Below, piece by piece: positions 1 through 8,569 of a DNA stretch of 64,000 nt. Below the pieces are notes generated by a model that was not told the DNA's origin, did no database searches, and worked only from the letters and a program-made list of their open reading frames with translations. The translations under genes and the position numbers were made by a program. The DNA is from Haloplanus sp. HW8-1 (GTDB lineage: Archaea > Halobacteriota > Halobacteria > Halobacteriales > Haloferacaceae), in the NCBI RefSeq assembly GCF_023703795.1, contig NZ_CP098518.1, positions 248,001-312,000 on the forward strand, given 5' to 3'. Each line of letters opens with the position of its first letter. Within the stretch, counting starts at the first letter, position 1.

Positions 1-1
1 G

Positions 2-652
2 GTCGACGCGGGCGAGAACGGCTACGTCCAGTACGGCTCGCTCCAGACGCTCGACGAGGAGACGTACAACGTCACGCTCAAGCGCGGCGACGCCGACGTC
101 TACGCCACCATCGATTGGATCGAGGGGAACCTTGGCTCCCGGCTGACCCGCTCGGACATCGAGACGGAACTCAACGGCGATAGCTCCGAGACGCAGATCG
201 TCGGAGCCTTCTTCGGCCACGACGACCAGCATTTCGACGTGAACGCGCGGGTCTGGCACCAGGCCGAACACACCACGGCCGACCTCGTCACCCGCGGCGT
301 CCTCGACGACACTGCTCGATCGGTGTACGAGGGCGTTCAAGACGTGGGTCGCGAGGCGTGGGACACCAGCTCCTACCAGCGCGAGAACACGCTCATGCTG
401 AGCGACGACAGCGAGGCCGACGCTTCGCCGAAGCTCATCATCAACAACCACGACACCGAGGCCTCCCACTCGGCGACGGTCGGCCAGGTCGACCGCGAGG
501 ATCTGTTCTATCTCACCTCGCGGACGATCCCCGAACAGGACGCCCGAAACATGCTCGTCGAAGGCTTCTTCGTGCCCGTCCTCGAGGAGATCGAGGTCGA
601 GGAACTCCGCGAAGCGCTCGAATCGCGGGTCGCGGCCCGGCTCCGCGAGTAG
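2..652 (+). CDS. sufD: SufB/SufD-family Fe-S cluster assembly protein, 3' part only
   Basis: The gene enters from the left edge; 216 C-terminal residues are visible and no start codon is in view. The SufB/D core beta-helix tail is recognisable from the run NNHDTEASHSATVG followed by LTSRTIPEQDARNMLVEGFF and a C-terminal helix rich in Glu. SufB and SufD form the SufBC2D scaffold on which [Fe-S] clusters are built in the cytoplasm. The relaxed sequence and short C-terminus fit SufD better than SufB, but the missing N-terminal half prevents a firm choice. A ferritin-like gene and a metal-dependent regulator follow on the same strand, which suits an iron-homeostasis neighbourhood. Confidence 0.88.
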   Translation, partial: VDAGENGYVQYGSLQTLDEETYNVTLKRGDADVYATIDWIEGNLGSRLTRSDIETELNGDSSETQIVGAFFGHDDQHFDVNARVWHQAEHTTADLVTRGVLDDTARSVYEGVQDVGREAWDTSSYQRENTLMLSDDSEADASPKLIINNHDTEASHSATVGQVDREDLFYLTSRTIPEQDARNMLVEGFFVPVLEEIEVEELREALESRVAARLRE

Positions 653-743
653 GCCGCCGCAGGGAACGGCTTAAGTTCCCCTCTCCCCGATTGCCCCGTA
701 TGACCGTCCGACCCAAACGCATACCGAGGTGGCATCCGCTCGC

Positions 744-1238
744 ATGAGCGTCAGCCACCGGGTCGGGTCCGATCATCAACTCGCCCGTCTCCTCCAGATC
801 GGGATCGTCCTCGAGGAGGTCGTCGAGGCGCGGGCCCACCATCACTACCAGTCGCTCGACGCCGACCGGACGCTCGATCCCGAGATCGAAGCGCTCCTGG
901 CCGACGCCGCCGAGGAGTCGGCCACCCACCGCGAGCGACTGGAGGCGGTGATCGCCGACCTCGACGCGGAGTCCATCCCCTTCGAGGACATCGAGACGCT
1001 CGTCGAGGCACAGTACGCCCAGACGAAGCCCGACGACTTCGACGGCGTTCTCTACGATCAGCTCTGTAACGAGGAGACGGCGTACAAGTTCTACGACGAC
1101 CTCGTATCGGCGATCGAGGCCAGCGACGCCCGGTTCTCCGTGGACCGGGACCGACTGCTCGACGTGTTGCGGTCGATCCGTGAGGAGGAGGCCGACGGCG
1201 TCGAAGAGGTGACGAAAATCATGGAGAAACGCGATTAG
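744..1238 (+). CDS. ferritin-like / rubrerythrin-type domain protein
   Basis: A 164-residue, almost wholly alpha-helical acidic protein. A first helix carries LLQIGIVLEEVVEARAHHHY, then ESATHRERLEAVI, and later NEETAYKFYDDLVSAIE: Glu, His and ExxH/ExxxY spacings like those that bind a di-iron centre in ferritin-like four-helix bundles. This is a haloarchaeal family usually found beside suf genes. A GTG 15 nt upstream (729) is also in frame; the ATG at 744 is preferred because the first helix begins just after it. It ends 2 nt before the SirR start, so the two are probably co-transcribed and serve iron storage, redox or Suf support. The exact reaction is unknown. Confidence 0.7.
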   Translation: MSVSHRVGSDHQLARLLQIGIVLEEVVEARAHHHYQSLDADRTLDPEIEALLADAAEESATHRERLEAVIADLDAESIPFEDIETLVEAQYAQTKPDDFDGVLYDQLCNEETAYKFYDDLVSAIEASDARFSVDRDRLLDVLRSIREEEADGVEEVTKIMEKRD

Positions 1239-1240
1239 CG

Positions 1241-1675
1241 ATGAACACGGCAGACCAGTACCTCAAGGCGATCTATCTGATCCAGGAGATGGAGGACGGT
1301 CCGGCGGCGACGGGGGCGCTCGCGGACATGCTCGACGTGAGCCCCGCCAGCGCCAACGAGATGATCGGCAAACTCGAGGCCCGAGAACTTGCGGAACACG
1401 AGAAGTACAAGGGCGTCCGCCTTACCGACGAGGGAATCGCCCGGGCCCGTGACGCACTCCAGACGTACTGCATCATCGAGCGGTTCCTCGCGAACGTCCT
1501 CGACGTTGAGGACTTCCAGGGAGAGGCCCGCGAACTCGAAGCCGTCATCGACGATACGGTCGCCGACCGTCTCGACACGATCATCGACCGAAATCCGAAC
1601 TGTCCGGACTGCTTCGACGCCGAGACCGACGCCTGCCGCGAACTCGAAGTCGAGTGTGAACCCCCGGCCGACTGA
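1241..1675 (+). CDS. sirR: DtxR-family metal-dependent transcription regulator (SirR type)
   Basis: 144 residues with an N-terminal winged helix-turn-helix (about residues 1-60; MNTADQYLKAIYLIQEM, then ADMLDVSPASANEMIGKLE as the recognition region) and a C-terminal dimerisation and metal-binding region (about 65-144) with YKGVRLTDEG and a Cys pair in NPNCPDCFDAETDAC. DtxR/SirR/MntR proteins repress iron or manganese uptake when loaded with Fe(II) or Mn(II). It lacks the C-terminal SH3-like domain of longer DtxR members. It starts 2 nt after the ferritin-like gene and is followed by the tRNA gene. It plausibly controls iron homeostasis including the suf operon; the targets are not shown here. 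Confidence 0.87.
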   Translation: MNTADQYLKAIYLIQEMEDGPAATGALADMLDVSPASANEMIGKLEARELAEHEKYKGVRLTDEGIARARDALQTYCIIERFLANVLDVEDFQGEARELEAVIDDTVADRLDTIIDRNPNCPDCFDAETDACRELEVECEPPAD

Positions 1676-1780
1676 CGGCGCGAAAGACGGGATTTATACG
1701 TGACGGCTGCCGAACGTCGAGACGACGTTCCGTGGTGGCGAAGGGAACGGCCCCCGAGTCTCGCGGGACGGCGGATCGGA

Positions 1781-1853
1781 AGTCCCGTGGTGTAGCGGCC
1801 AATCATCTGGGCCTTTGGAGCCCAGGACGGCGGTTCGAATCCGCCCGGGACTA
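1781..1853 (+). tRNA. tRNA-Gln (anticodon UUG)
   Basis: 73 nt fold into a cloverleaf. The acceptor stem AGTCCCG (1781-1787) pairs with CGGGACT (1846-1852), with discriminator A at 1853. The anticodon stem TGGGC/GCCCA encloses the loop CTTTGGA, giving anticodon TTG at 1815-1817. The T arm contains GGTTCGAATCC. There is no encoded CCA and no intron. The 3' end of this gene recurs downstream (see the repeat entries), as expected of a target for tRNA-directed integrative elements. Confidence 0.95.
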
Positions 1854-1955
1854 TTCTGCTGCGACCGGACGTGAGCAGCGAATAGCGGACGGTGGATTCG
1901 ATCCCAGAGGACGCGAGGATTCGTGTCCTCGCGGTTCGAATCCGCCCGGGACTAT
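1830..1955 (+). repeat. 25-nt exact direct repeat of the tRNA-Gln 3' end (putative att core)
   Basis: The last 24 nt of tRNA-Gln plus one flanking T (1830-1854) recur exactly at 1931-1955, 101 bp further on. The second copy is not part of a complete cloverleaf. Such tRNA 3'-end duplications are left by tyrosine-integrase elements that integrate into tRNA genes and rebuild the 3' end. No integrase gene lies in the window, so this would be a scar rather than a live element. Confidence 0.75.
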
Positions 1956-2062
1956 CGTGTGCCGAACAACCCCGTGAGGCGCCGATATCTTCAGCGGTTC
2001 GAACCCCGCCGACTTCGGTCGCTTCGCTCCCTTGTCGTCTGGTTCGAATCCGCGCGCGACGC
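1890..2062 (+). repeat. degenerate tRNA T-arm-like copies
   Basis: Besides the exact second copy at 1931-1955, T-loop-like strings occur near 1893 (GATTCGATCCC), at 1994-2011 (GCGGTTCGAACCCCGCC) and at 2041-2058 (GGTTCGAATCCGCGCGCG). Each has the GTTCGAA/GATTCGA loop flanked by short complementary arms, but none has an anticodon arm. A separate hairpin, GCGAGGA-TTCGTG-TCCTCGC, lies at 1913-1932. The series looks like successive integration or excision scars, or decayed tRNA fragments. Confidence 0.55.
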
Positions 2063-2110
2063 TGACGTTCGAGGTTCGCATTTTTGTACGAGGCGCTCGT
2101 CCGGAGGGGT

Positions 2111-2749
2111 ATGGACGCCGAGCCAGTCGCTCCGGCGGTGCTCGACCGGCTAGAGAAGTGTTCGACGGCCGCGATAGCCGACACGAAACACGAGGGTGTG
2201 GCAACGCTCTCCCCCGAAATCAAGCCGATTCACACCGACTGTGCGTTCGCCGGAACGGTGCGGACGGTCGTGCTCGATCCGTCGGCGCTGTGGGCGCCCG
2301 TCCGGACTCTCGACACGGCGCGCGAAGACGACGTCGTCGTGGCCGCGATCGGCGACAGCGCCGACGAGGCCGTCTGGGGCGAGTTGCTCTCGACGTACGC
2401 GGTCACGAACGGCGTGCGGGGGATGGTCACCGACGGCGCCGTGCGGGACGTCGCCGGGATACGTGACGCCGGCTTCCCCGTCTTCGCGCGGGCGGTCACG
2501 CCGCGCGGACCGAGCGGGGACGAGGAAGTGGCACGGAACGTCGAGGTCACCGTCGGCGGCGTACGGATCGCCCCAGGGGACGTCCTCGTCGGCGACGAAT
2601 CCGGCGTGGTCGCCATCGAGGGCGATGCCGTCGAGGCGGTCGTCTCGGCCGCCGAGGCGGTCGCCGAGACGGAAGGGCAGGTGGCGCGCTTGATCGACGA
2701 CGGGCGGTCCCTCGGAGGGGCCTTCGAGGACGCCGGACTGGGCGGATAG
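2111..2749 (+). CDS. RraA-family protein (HMG/CHA aldolase - oxaloacetate decarboxylase type)
   Basis: 212 residues of the RraA/DlpA fold. The class signature is seen as VWGELLSTYAVTNGVRGMVTDGAVRDVAGI: a conserved Gly-Glu, then DG..RD with the Arg-Asp that bind metal and the 2-oxoacid. Homologues cleave 4-hydroxy-4-methyl-2-oxoglutarate or 4-carboxy-4-hydroxy-2-oxoadipate to pyruvate, or decarboxylate oxaloacetate; some act on sugar-acid intermediates. True RraA regulators of RNase E are unlikely in an archaeon. The ATG at 2111 is chosen over an in-frame TTG at 2084 because conserved sequence begins after it. It stands alone, directly after the tRNA scar zone. Confidence 0.8.
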   Translation: MDAEPVAPAVLDRLEKCSTAAIADTKHEGVATLSPEIKPIHTDCAFAGTVRTVVLDPSALWAPVRTLDTAREDDVVVAAIGDSADEAVWGELLSTYAVTNGVRGMVTDGAVRDVAGIRDAGFPVFARAVTPRGPSGDEEVARNVEVTVGGVRIAPGDVLVGDESGVVAIEGDAVEAVVSAAEAVAETEGQVARLIDDGRSLGGAFEDAGLGG

Positions 2750-3058
2750 CCCCCATCGACGAACGCACCGATAGGATCGTTCCCCGACTCCGTCGTACGG
2801 CCACGTGTTGGACGTCTGATTGATCGGTCCCCGTGACATCACCGACGGGTCGGCGTGACGGGTGCACTCTCCGTCTGGCCGATGGCTGAGTCCGTCGAAT
2901 CCACGGGACCAGCCCGATCACGTCCGCCGTCGTCGTCGGTCCGCTTCGATCGGAATCACCGAGACCATCCCCGGTATGGAGCACGTCGTCTCGGGCCGTG
3001 GCCGACACGATCGACGACGAGTTCGTGGGACTGCGTCCACCGGCGGCGTGACCGTCGC
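2750..3058. other. intergenic region, nothing recognised
   Basis: About 310 bases between the convergent ends of the RraA-family gene and the histidine kinase. No coding frame with family resemblance, RNA or clear repeat was found; it most likely carries the 3' ends and terminators of both transcripts. Confidence 0.5.
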
Positions 3059-5791
3059 TCACTCCCCATCGTCGACGCGGAACTCGAATCGCGCCCCGCC
3101 GTCGTGGCCGTCGGTCACCGAGACCGTCCAGCCGTGGGCGTCGGCGATCTGATCGACGATCGCCAGCCCGAATCCGGTGCCGTCCGTCGCGGTGGTGAAC
3201 CCGCGCTCGAACACGCTGTCCCGTTCCGCCGGGGGAATCCCGGGGCCGTCGTCTTCGACGGCGAAGCCCGCGGAGAAATCGAGAGGTCCGACCCGGACGT
3301 TGACCCCATCCCCACCGTGTTCCACCGCGTTGCGGAACAGGTTCGAGAGCAGTTCGCGCAAGCGATCGGGGTCGGCGTCGATATCCGCGTCGTCGACCGA
3401 GAGGTCGGCCCCGTCGGCGTCGACCTGTTCCCACGCCTCGGTCGCGAGCGCCTCCAAGGAGACGGACTCGGCGTTCAGCACTCGCTGGCCGTGCTCGGCC
3501 ATCGTCAAGAGGTCCTCGATCAGCGTCTCCATCCGGTCGACGGTCGTCTCGATGCTCGTACAGAGGTCCCGAACGGCCGCGGCGTCGACAGTCCCGGATT
3601 CGTCCGTCGTCGCCGATTCGCCGTCGGATTCCGGCGAGACGGTGTTTCCGTCCGCCGATATCGGGGCCGCCTCGGCGTCCATGGCCGCCCGGAACTGTTT
3701 GAGTTCGGCGTCGAGGAGGGCAAGCGGATTCCGGAGGTCGTGCGCGACCGTCTGGCCGTACTGTTTGAGTCGGTCGTTCTGTGCCTTCAGTTCGCGTTCG
3801 TAGGCTTTGAGTTCGGTCACGTCGCGGTTGATCGCGACGAAGCCGGTGATCTCGTCGCCGTCGCCGGTGATCGGGGCGATGGTTTGGTCGACGACGTACT
3901 GTTCCCCGTCCTTGCGTTCGTTGGTCACCTCTCCATGCCAGACCTCACCCTGGAGGATCGTCTCCCAGAGGTCGCGGTAGAACGTCTCGTCGTGTTCGTC
4001 GGAGTTGAGTAGGGCGGGCGTTCGACCGACCGCCTCCGCGGCGGAGTACCCGCTCAGTTCCTCGAACGCGTCGTTGACGTACTCGATGTGGCCGTCGGCG
4101 TCGGTGACGAGGACGCTGTGGCCCGCGTGTTCGACGGCGCTCCGAAACCGTTCGAGATCCCGCTCCTGTCGCTTGCGCTCGGCCGCGTCCCTGACCGTGT
4201 TCACCTGGTAGGGCTCGCCGTCGATGTGTACCCGGGACGTGACGACTTCGACGGGGCACCGTTCGCCGGTGTCGAGACGCTCGATTCGTGTATCGTAGAT
4301 CCGTCGCTCGCCGTCGTCGAACGACTCCCAGTACGCCGGAAACCGATCTCGGTCGAGGGACGGATCGAGCGAACCCATGTGCCGGGATCGGAGGTCCTCC
4401 CGCGTCGTTCCGAACAGTTCGGCGAGCCGTTCGTTGACGTACGTCGCGTATCCGTCGGCGCCGTAGGTCCCGATGCCGATACCGGCCTGATCGATGGCCC
4501 GTTTGAGGAACGCCAGGTTCAGTTCGCGCTCCTTGCGGTCCGTGATGTCGCGGTTGATGGCGACGAAGCCGGTGATCCCGTCGTCGTCGGTGATGGGGGC
4601 GATGGTCTGGTGGATGACGTACCGGGTGCCGTCCTTGCGCTCGTTGACCACCTCGCCCTCCCAGACCTCGCCCGACGAAATCGTCTCCCAGAGATCGGCG
4701 TAGAACGCCTCGTCGTGCTGGCCGGACTGGAGCATCGACGGCCGGCGACCGACGGCCTCCGACGGCGCGTAGCCGGTCGTCGTCTCGAACGCGTCGTTGA
4801 CGTACGTGATCTCCCCGTCCGCATCGGTGAGCAACACCACGTGCCCGGCGTGTTCGACGGCACTCCGGAACTGTCGATTGCGTCGCTCGCGACTGGCGCG
4901 GGTCTCGGCGCGATCGAGGGCGTCGGCGACGTTGCTCCCGACCGTCGTCAGTGTCTCGCGCTCCCTGTCATCGAAGGTCTCCGCGCGATCCGCGTACGCG
5001 TGTAAGACGCCGTGGAGCGTCCCGTCGGCGATCAGTGGGACGGCCACGGCGGCACGACTCCCGGCGATGAGTCCCCCGTCGCCCAGAGGAACGTCGCCGG
5101 CTGTCGCGCGGTCGCTCACCACTGGCTCGCGCGTTCGGACTGCCCGTCCCGTCTCACCGCCACCGGATGCGACCTCGATCTCGACGCCATCGAGACTCCC
5201 CACGTCGTCACCGGCGGCCGCTCGCGGCTCGACGACGCGCCGCTCGGCGTCGTAGGCGCCGATCCAGACGGCGGCGTAGCGGCCGACGTCGTCGAGGATC
5301 TCACAGACGCGCCGTTCGATCTCGGTTCTGGTTTCGGCACCGACGAGTGCCCGGCAGACCGCGCCGACGAGTCGGTCACCGCGTTCGACCGCCGTCGCTC
5401 GACGGATCGCACGATACCGTTCGACCGCGTGTTCGATCCGATTGGCGAGCAACTCGTCTTCCCTCGGTCCCGATCCGTTCGGCACGACGTCGACGCCGTC
5501 GTAGGCGAGCACCTCGCGGACGAGGGACGTCCGGTCGGTGTCGGTGACGAGGAAAAACGGAACTTCGTCGGACATCTCCCGCACCGCCTCCAGGACCGCG
5601 AGGTCGTCCCCCTCGTGGACGACACAGTCGACCGCAGTCGTCGAGAGTCGATCGACCGCCTCATCCACGCCCACGACGGCCTCGATGAGGAGGCCGTCAC
5701 TCAGTGTCTCGAGACGATCCGCTGTCGCCGCCGCGGACTCTCGGTCGTCGCCGACGTAGAGTACGCGGCCCGGCTCGGTCGTCTCGCCCAT
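3059..5791 (-). CDS. multi-sensor histidine kinase (pseudo-receiver, GAF, three PAS, HisKA/HATPase)
   Basis: 910 residues with no membrane segments, so a soluble cytoplasmic sensor. The order is: receiver-like domain (1-125), GAF (about 140-300), PAS1 (306-420), PAS2 (425-540), PAS3 (549-662), then the kinase. The H-box TVAHDLRNPL puts the phospho-acceptor at His684; the N-box is NLFRNAVEHGG, and the G boxes are EDDGPGIP and GTGFGLAI, so the catalytic core is complete. In the receiver-like domain the phospho-acceptor Asp is replaced by Glu60 (VDCVVHE), so it probably cannot be phosphorylated. PAS1 and PAS3 are near-duplicates. A Ser/Thr/Asp-rich insert lies between H-box and ATPase. There is no adjacent response regulator, which is common for haloarchaeal kinases; the signal is unknown. 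Confidence 0.9.
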   Translation of the reverse strand: MGETTEPGRVLYVGDDRESAAATADRLETLSDGLLIEAVVGVDEAVDRLSTTAVDCVVHEGDDLAVLEAVREMSDEVPFFLVTDTDRTSLVREVLAYDGVDVVPNGSGPREDELLANRIEHAVERYRAIRRATAVERGDRLVGAVCRALVGAETRTEIERRVCEILDDVGRYAAVWIGAYDAERRVVEPRAAAGDDVGSLDGVEIEVASGGGETGRAVRTREPVVSDRATAGDVPLGDGGLIAGSRAAVAVPLIADGTLHGVLHAYADRAETFDDRERETLTTVGSNVADALDRAETRASRERRNRQFRSAVEHAGHVVLLTDADGEITYVNDAFETTTGYAPSEAVGRRPSMLQSGQHDEAFYADLWETISSGEVWEGEVVNERKDGTRYVIHQTIAPITDDDGITGFVAINRDITDRKERELNLAFLKRAIDQAGIGIGTYGADGYATYVNERLAELFGTTREDLRSRHMGSLDPSLDRDRFPAYWESFDDGERRIYDTRIERLDTGERCPVEVVTSRVHIDGEPYQVNTVRDAAERKRQERDLERFRSAVEHAGHSVLVTDADGHIEYVNDAFEELSGYSAAEAVGRTPALLNSDEHDETFYRDLWETILQGEVWHGEVTNERKDGEQYVVDQTIAPITGDGDEITGFVAINRDVTELKAYERELKAQNDRLKQYGQTVAHDLRNPLALLDAELKQFRAAMDAEAAPISADGNTVSPESDGESATTDESGTVDAAAVRDLCTSIETTVDRMETLIEDLLTMAEHGQRVLNAESVSLEALATEAWEQVDADGADLSVDDADIDADPDRLRELLSNLFRNAVEHGGDGVNVRVGPLDFSAGFAVEDDGPGIPPAERDSVFERGFTTATDGTGFGLAIVDQIADAHGWTVSVTDGHDGGARFEFRVDDGE

Positions 5792-5812
5792 ACGTTCCGA
5801 TGGGCCGAGCGC

Positions 5813-6153
5813 TCATAAATAATCCTCGCAAGTTCCCGGCACGCAGTACGGACACGAAATCGGACTGAGTTGTGATCGCCCACCGACTCGTCCGTCGACG
5901 GCGTCGCCGAGCGTCCTGCCCGTCACACGCAAGTACTCCTCCAGCAAGGGGGGAAACTGCCCGTCACGGACGTACCGGAGACCGAACTCGTCGGCCTGGG
6001 AGTGATGCCTCGATTTTCGGTTACGACGCCGGCGCCGAGTTCGCGAGCGAGGACGAGCAGATCGAAGGCCTCCTGCGAGTCGAGGACGCCCTGCCGGAGC
6101 GCCCGGCGGTACTTATCGCGCATGTTCGAGAGCACGCGGTCGGCGGTGGTCAT
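5813..6153 (-). pseudogene. remnant of HARP-type protein-only RNase P (RNA ligase partner, PIN-like)
   Basis: The minus strand from 6153 reads [20 protein letters not shown] then [20 protein letters not shown], the C-terminal half of the HARP / 'RNA ligase partner' PIN-like family. Near 6001-6006 the frame breaks: the continuation [22 protein letters not shown], typical of the family end, lies in the next frame (open to a stop at 5813). One missing base explains it. The N-terminal about 100 residues with the first PIN acidic residues are absent upstream, where no similar sequence was seen. HARP is dispensable in archaea having RNA-based RNase P, so loss is tolerable. The family assignment is from memory of its C-terminal signature. 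Confidence 0.7.
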
Positions 6154-6952
6154 GTACTCGTCGGGTCGCCGGCGGTCAGACCCGCCGGCTCGAGCCGGAC
6201 TCTTCCGGCGGGTGGCCCCCGGGACGAATGGCCCGATCCGTGGCTCCGCCCAACGCTACAATATATCAGAAAAAGTACTGTATCGATCAAATTAATTTTT
6301 TTAATCATTCAGTTCGGTCCTCGGAGCTACCGATAGAAACCATGTCGACGACGGTCCGTAACCCTGTCTGCGGTAGCCGGGCCGACTCGGCTGAAACACG
6401 TCGAGATCGGTGGATTCATCCGATCAGTTCCCTACACGTCGGCGACGTCCGTCCCCCCGGTGTTCGTCTCCACCGACCCGTCTCCGGCGAGCGAGACGGT
6501 CGTCGGCCGTCCGTCGAACGACTGCGAGACATACGTCCGAGACCAGTCAGCGGTGGCAAGCCGCCAATATTGCCGTCGTTGGGTCACGGTATCGTGGTGT
6601 GGGACGTGATTCTGGGCCACCCGGACCTCCGACCGCCGATCGATTCCGTTGCATCCGGTCGTGTACCGCCGTTCGGGATCCCCCGACACCATACATTCCG
6701 GATATGAATACTATCTCTAAATATGATGTTTCTGGGCGAGCGTCCGCGTATCGAGCGTTGTCGGCTCGGCGCCCCTCGGTCCGAGACGGCGCACTCGCCA
6801 CGACCACCATCGCCGTGAAGGCGGCCGCGCCGACCACGAATCGCCAGGCTCCCTCGATGGTCGTCCCCTCCTTCCGCCAACCGCCGCGTCCGGACGTCGT
6901 CTCGTTCCCGACACGGCCCCGTGATCGGGCGTGCGATCCGTTCCGGACGCGA
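6154..6952. other. long non-coding stretch between HARP remnant and CoA-transferase
   Basis: About 800 bases with no gene I can name. AT-rich patches at 6255-6310 and 6700-6730 could be promoters or decayed DNA. On the minus strand a frame through 6740-6870 has high third-position GC and encodes a hydrophobic segment (GAWRFVVGAAAFTAMVVV) that could be one membrane helix, but no convincing start is near it. It may be a gene fragment. The lost 5' half of the HARP gene would have been here. Confidence 0.4.
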
Positions 6953-8536
6953 TCACACACGCGACGTCGTCAGTGCATCGAGATCGTACGTCGTTAGTGG
7001 GTCGTCGACGGCGACGTCGAACGCGATGTGCTGGCGGACGTCTCTGTCGACGTCGACGCCCGGTGCGATTTCCGTCAGTACGAGTCCGTCGTCGGTGACG
7101 TCGAAACGGCCCCGTTCCGTGATCACCGTGATCTCCGATCCGGCGCCGAGTGCCGCTTGGCCGTCGAGTGTCACCTCGTCGACCGTCTCGACGAACTTTC
7201 GATTGCGTCCCTCCGACTCGACGGTCAGTTCACCGTCGTCGACGGCCACGTCGAGGCCGCCGGCCGTGAGCGATCCGCAGAATACGAGGCGGTCGGTCCG
7301 GTTGGTGATGTCGATGAAGCCGCCGGGGCCCCGCAACATTCCGGCGAAGTTGCTGTTGTTGACGTTTCCGTCCCCGTCGATCTGTGCCAGACCCAGAAAC
7401 GAGACGTCAAGCCCCCCGCCCTGGTACAGCCGGAAGATGTCCGCCGACTTCAACTGCGACTCGAAGTTGTAATGTGACCCGAACTCCTCCGGGTTCGGCG
7501 TGCCACCGATGTTTCCGTGTTCGGTCGTGAACGTGATCCCGTCGAACCGGTCGCGTTCCTTGGCGACCGCGGGGAGATAGACGGGCATCCCGACGCCGAG
7601 GTTGACCAGATCCCCCGCCTTGGCCTCAGCCAACCCTCGACGGAGGATGATCCGCTTTCTGAGTTCGAGGGCGTCGACGTCCGACCGCTCCTCGGGCTGG
7701 AGCGACCGGTGGATGCGTCCCGTCAGGGCCTCCTCGACGCAGTCGTGGCCGAGAATCTGCCGTTGTGACGGGTCGACGACGACGTGGTCCACGAGAGCGC
7801 CCGGAACCGCGATCGAGCGCCCGTCCCCGTGTGTGGACTCGGCGATCCGTTTCACCTGAGCGATGACCGTCCCGCCGGAGTTGCGGGCGGCCATCGCCAT
7901 GTCCCGTATCCCGAGTTCGTTGGGCTCGTGTTCGATGGAGACGTTTCCGTGGCGGTCGACGGTGGTCCCTTTGAGTATCGCGACGTCGATCGGGACGGTC
8001 CGATAGAAGAGATACTCCTCGCCGTCGACTTCGCGCACCTCCACGAGGTCCTCCGTGGCCCGGTTGTATTTGGCTCCCTTCCGCCGCGGATCGACGTAGG
8101 TTCCGAGCCCGACGTCCGTCAGGAGGCCCGGCGATCCGGCGGCCTGTTGTTCGAGCAACTGAAACGAGATTCCCATCGGGAAGGCGTAGGCCTCGATCGC
8201 ATCCGTAGTGACGAGTTCGCTGATGCCGGGCTGTGTCGCCGTGTTGAAACTCCCGGTGATCAACCGTTCGAGAAGTCCCTCGTGTGCCAAGTGTTCCAGC
8301 CCGGTCCCCTCGTTTCCGGCCCGGATCGGGGTGAACACCGTCAGGTTCTCGGGTGTCCCGTCCGACAGATACGACTCTTCCAGCGCAGCGAGGGTCATCT
8401 CCGGGCACAGCATGTTCCCCAAGCCGGAGATCGTGATCGTGCTGCCCGGGGTGATGCTCGACACAGCCTCCGCGGGGTCCGTGAGTTTTTCGCTGACCGT
8501 GTGAACCATCGACAGCCGTATTTCTGGGGTCGTCAC
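6953..8536 (-). CDS. family I acyl-CoA:carboxylate CoA-transferase (propionate/acetate type)
   Basis: 527 residues, the length of fused alpha+beta family I CoA-transferases (Pct/YdiF). The N-terminal glycine-rich SGLGNMLCPEM and the second-half GDLVNLGVGMPVYLP are the CoA-binding loops; the catalytic glutamate that forms the glutamyl-CoA thioester is Glu339 in FTTEHGNIGG. Such enzymes move CoA between acetyl- or propionyl-CoA and short carboxylates or 3-oxoacids. A second Met at residue 10 is an alternative start. It begins 33 nt after the CaiB/BaiF gene on the same strand, forming an operon of two mechanistically unrelated CoA-transferases. Substrate unknown. Confidence 0.87.
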   Translation of the reverse strand: MTTPEIRLSMVHTVSEKLTDPAEAVSSITPGSTITISGLGNMLCPEMTLAALEESYLSDGTPENLTVFTPIRAGNEGTGLEHLAHEGLLERLITGSFNTATQPGISELVTTDAIEAYAFPMGISFQLLEQQAAGSPGLLTDVGLGTYVDPRRKGAKYNRATEDLVEVREVDGEEYLFYRTVPIDVAILKGTTVDRHGNVSIEHEPNELGIRDMAMAARNSGGTVIAQVKRIAESTHGDGRSIAVPGALVDHVVVDPSQRQILGHDCVEEALTGRIHRSLQPEERSDVDALELRKRIILRRGLAEAKAGDLVNLGVGMPVYLPAVAKERDRFDGITFTTEHGNIGGTPNPEEFGSHYNFESQLKSADIFRLYQGGGLDVSFLGLAQIDGDGNVNNSNFAGMLRGPGGFIDITNRTDRLVFCGSLTAGGLDVAVDDGELTVESEGRNRKFVETVDEVTLDGQAALGAGSEITVITERGRFDVTDDGLVLTEIAPGVDVDRDVRQHIAFDVAVDDPLTTYDLDALTTSRV

Positions 8537-8569
8537 ATAATCCTGGCGGGTGGGTGACTCGTCGAGACG

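Noticed and set aside
1913-1932. Hairpin between tRNA repeats read as a second tRNA
   Set aside because: No anticodon arm or acceptor stem partner; only the T-arm end is tRNA-like.
5538-5759. Small plus-strand Ser/Thr-rich frame
   Set aside because: Lies wholly inside the kinase gene on the other strand and has shadow-like composition.
2855-5818. Long plus-strand open frames opposite the histidine kinase
   Set aside because: They are antisense shadows created by GC-rich codons; no family resemblance, while the minus strand has a complete kinase.
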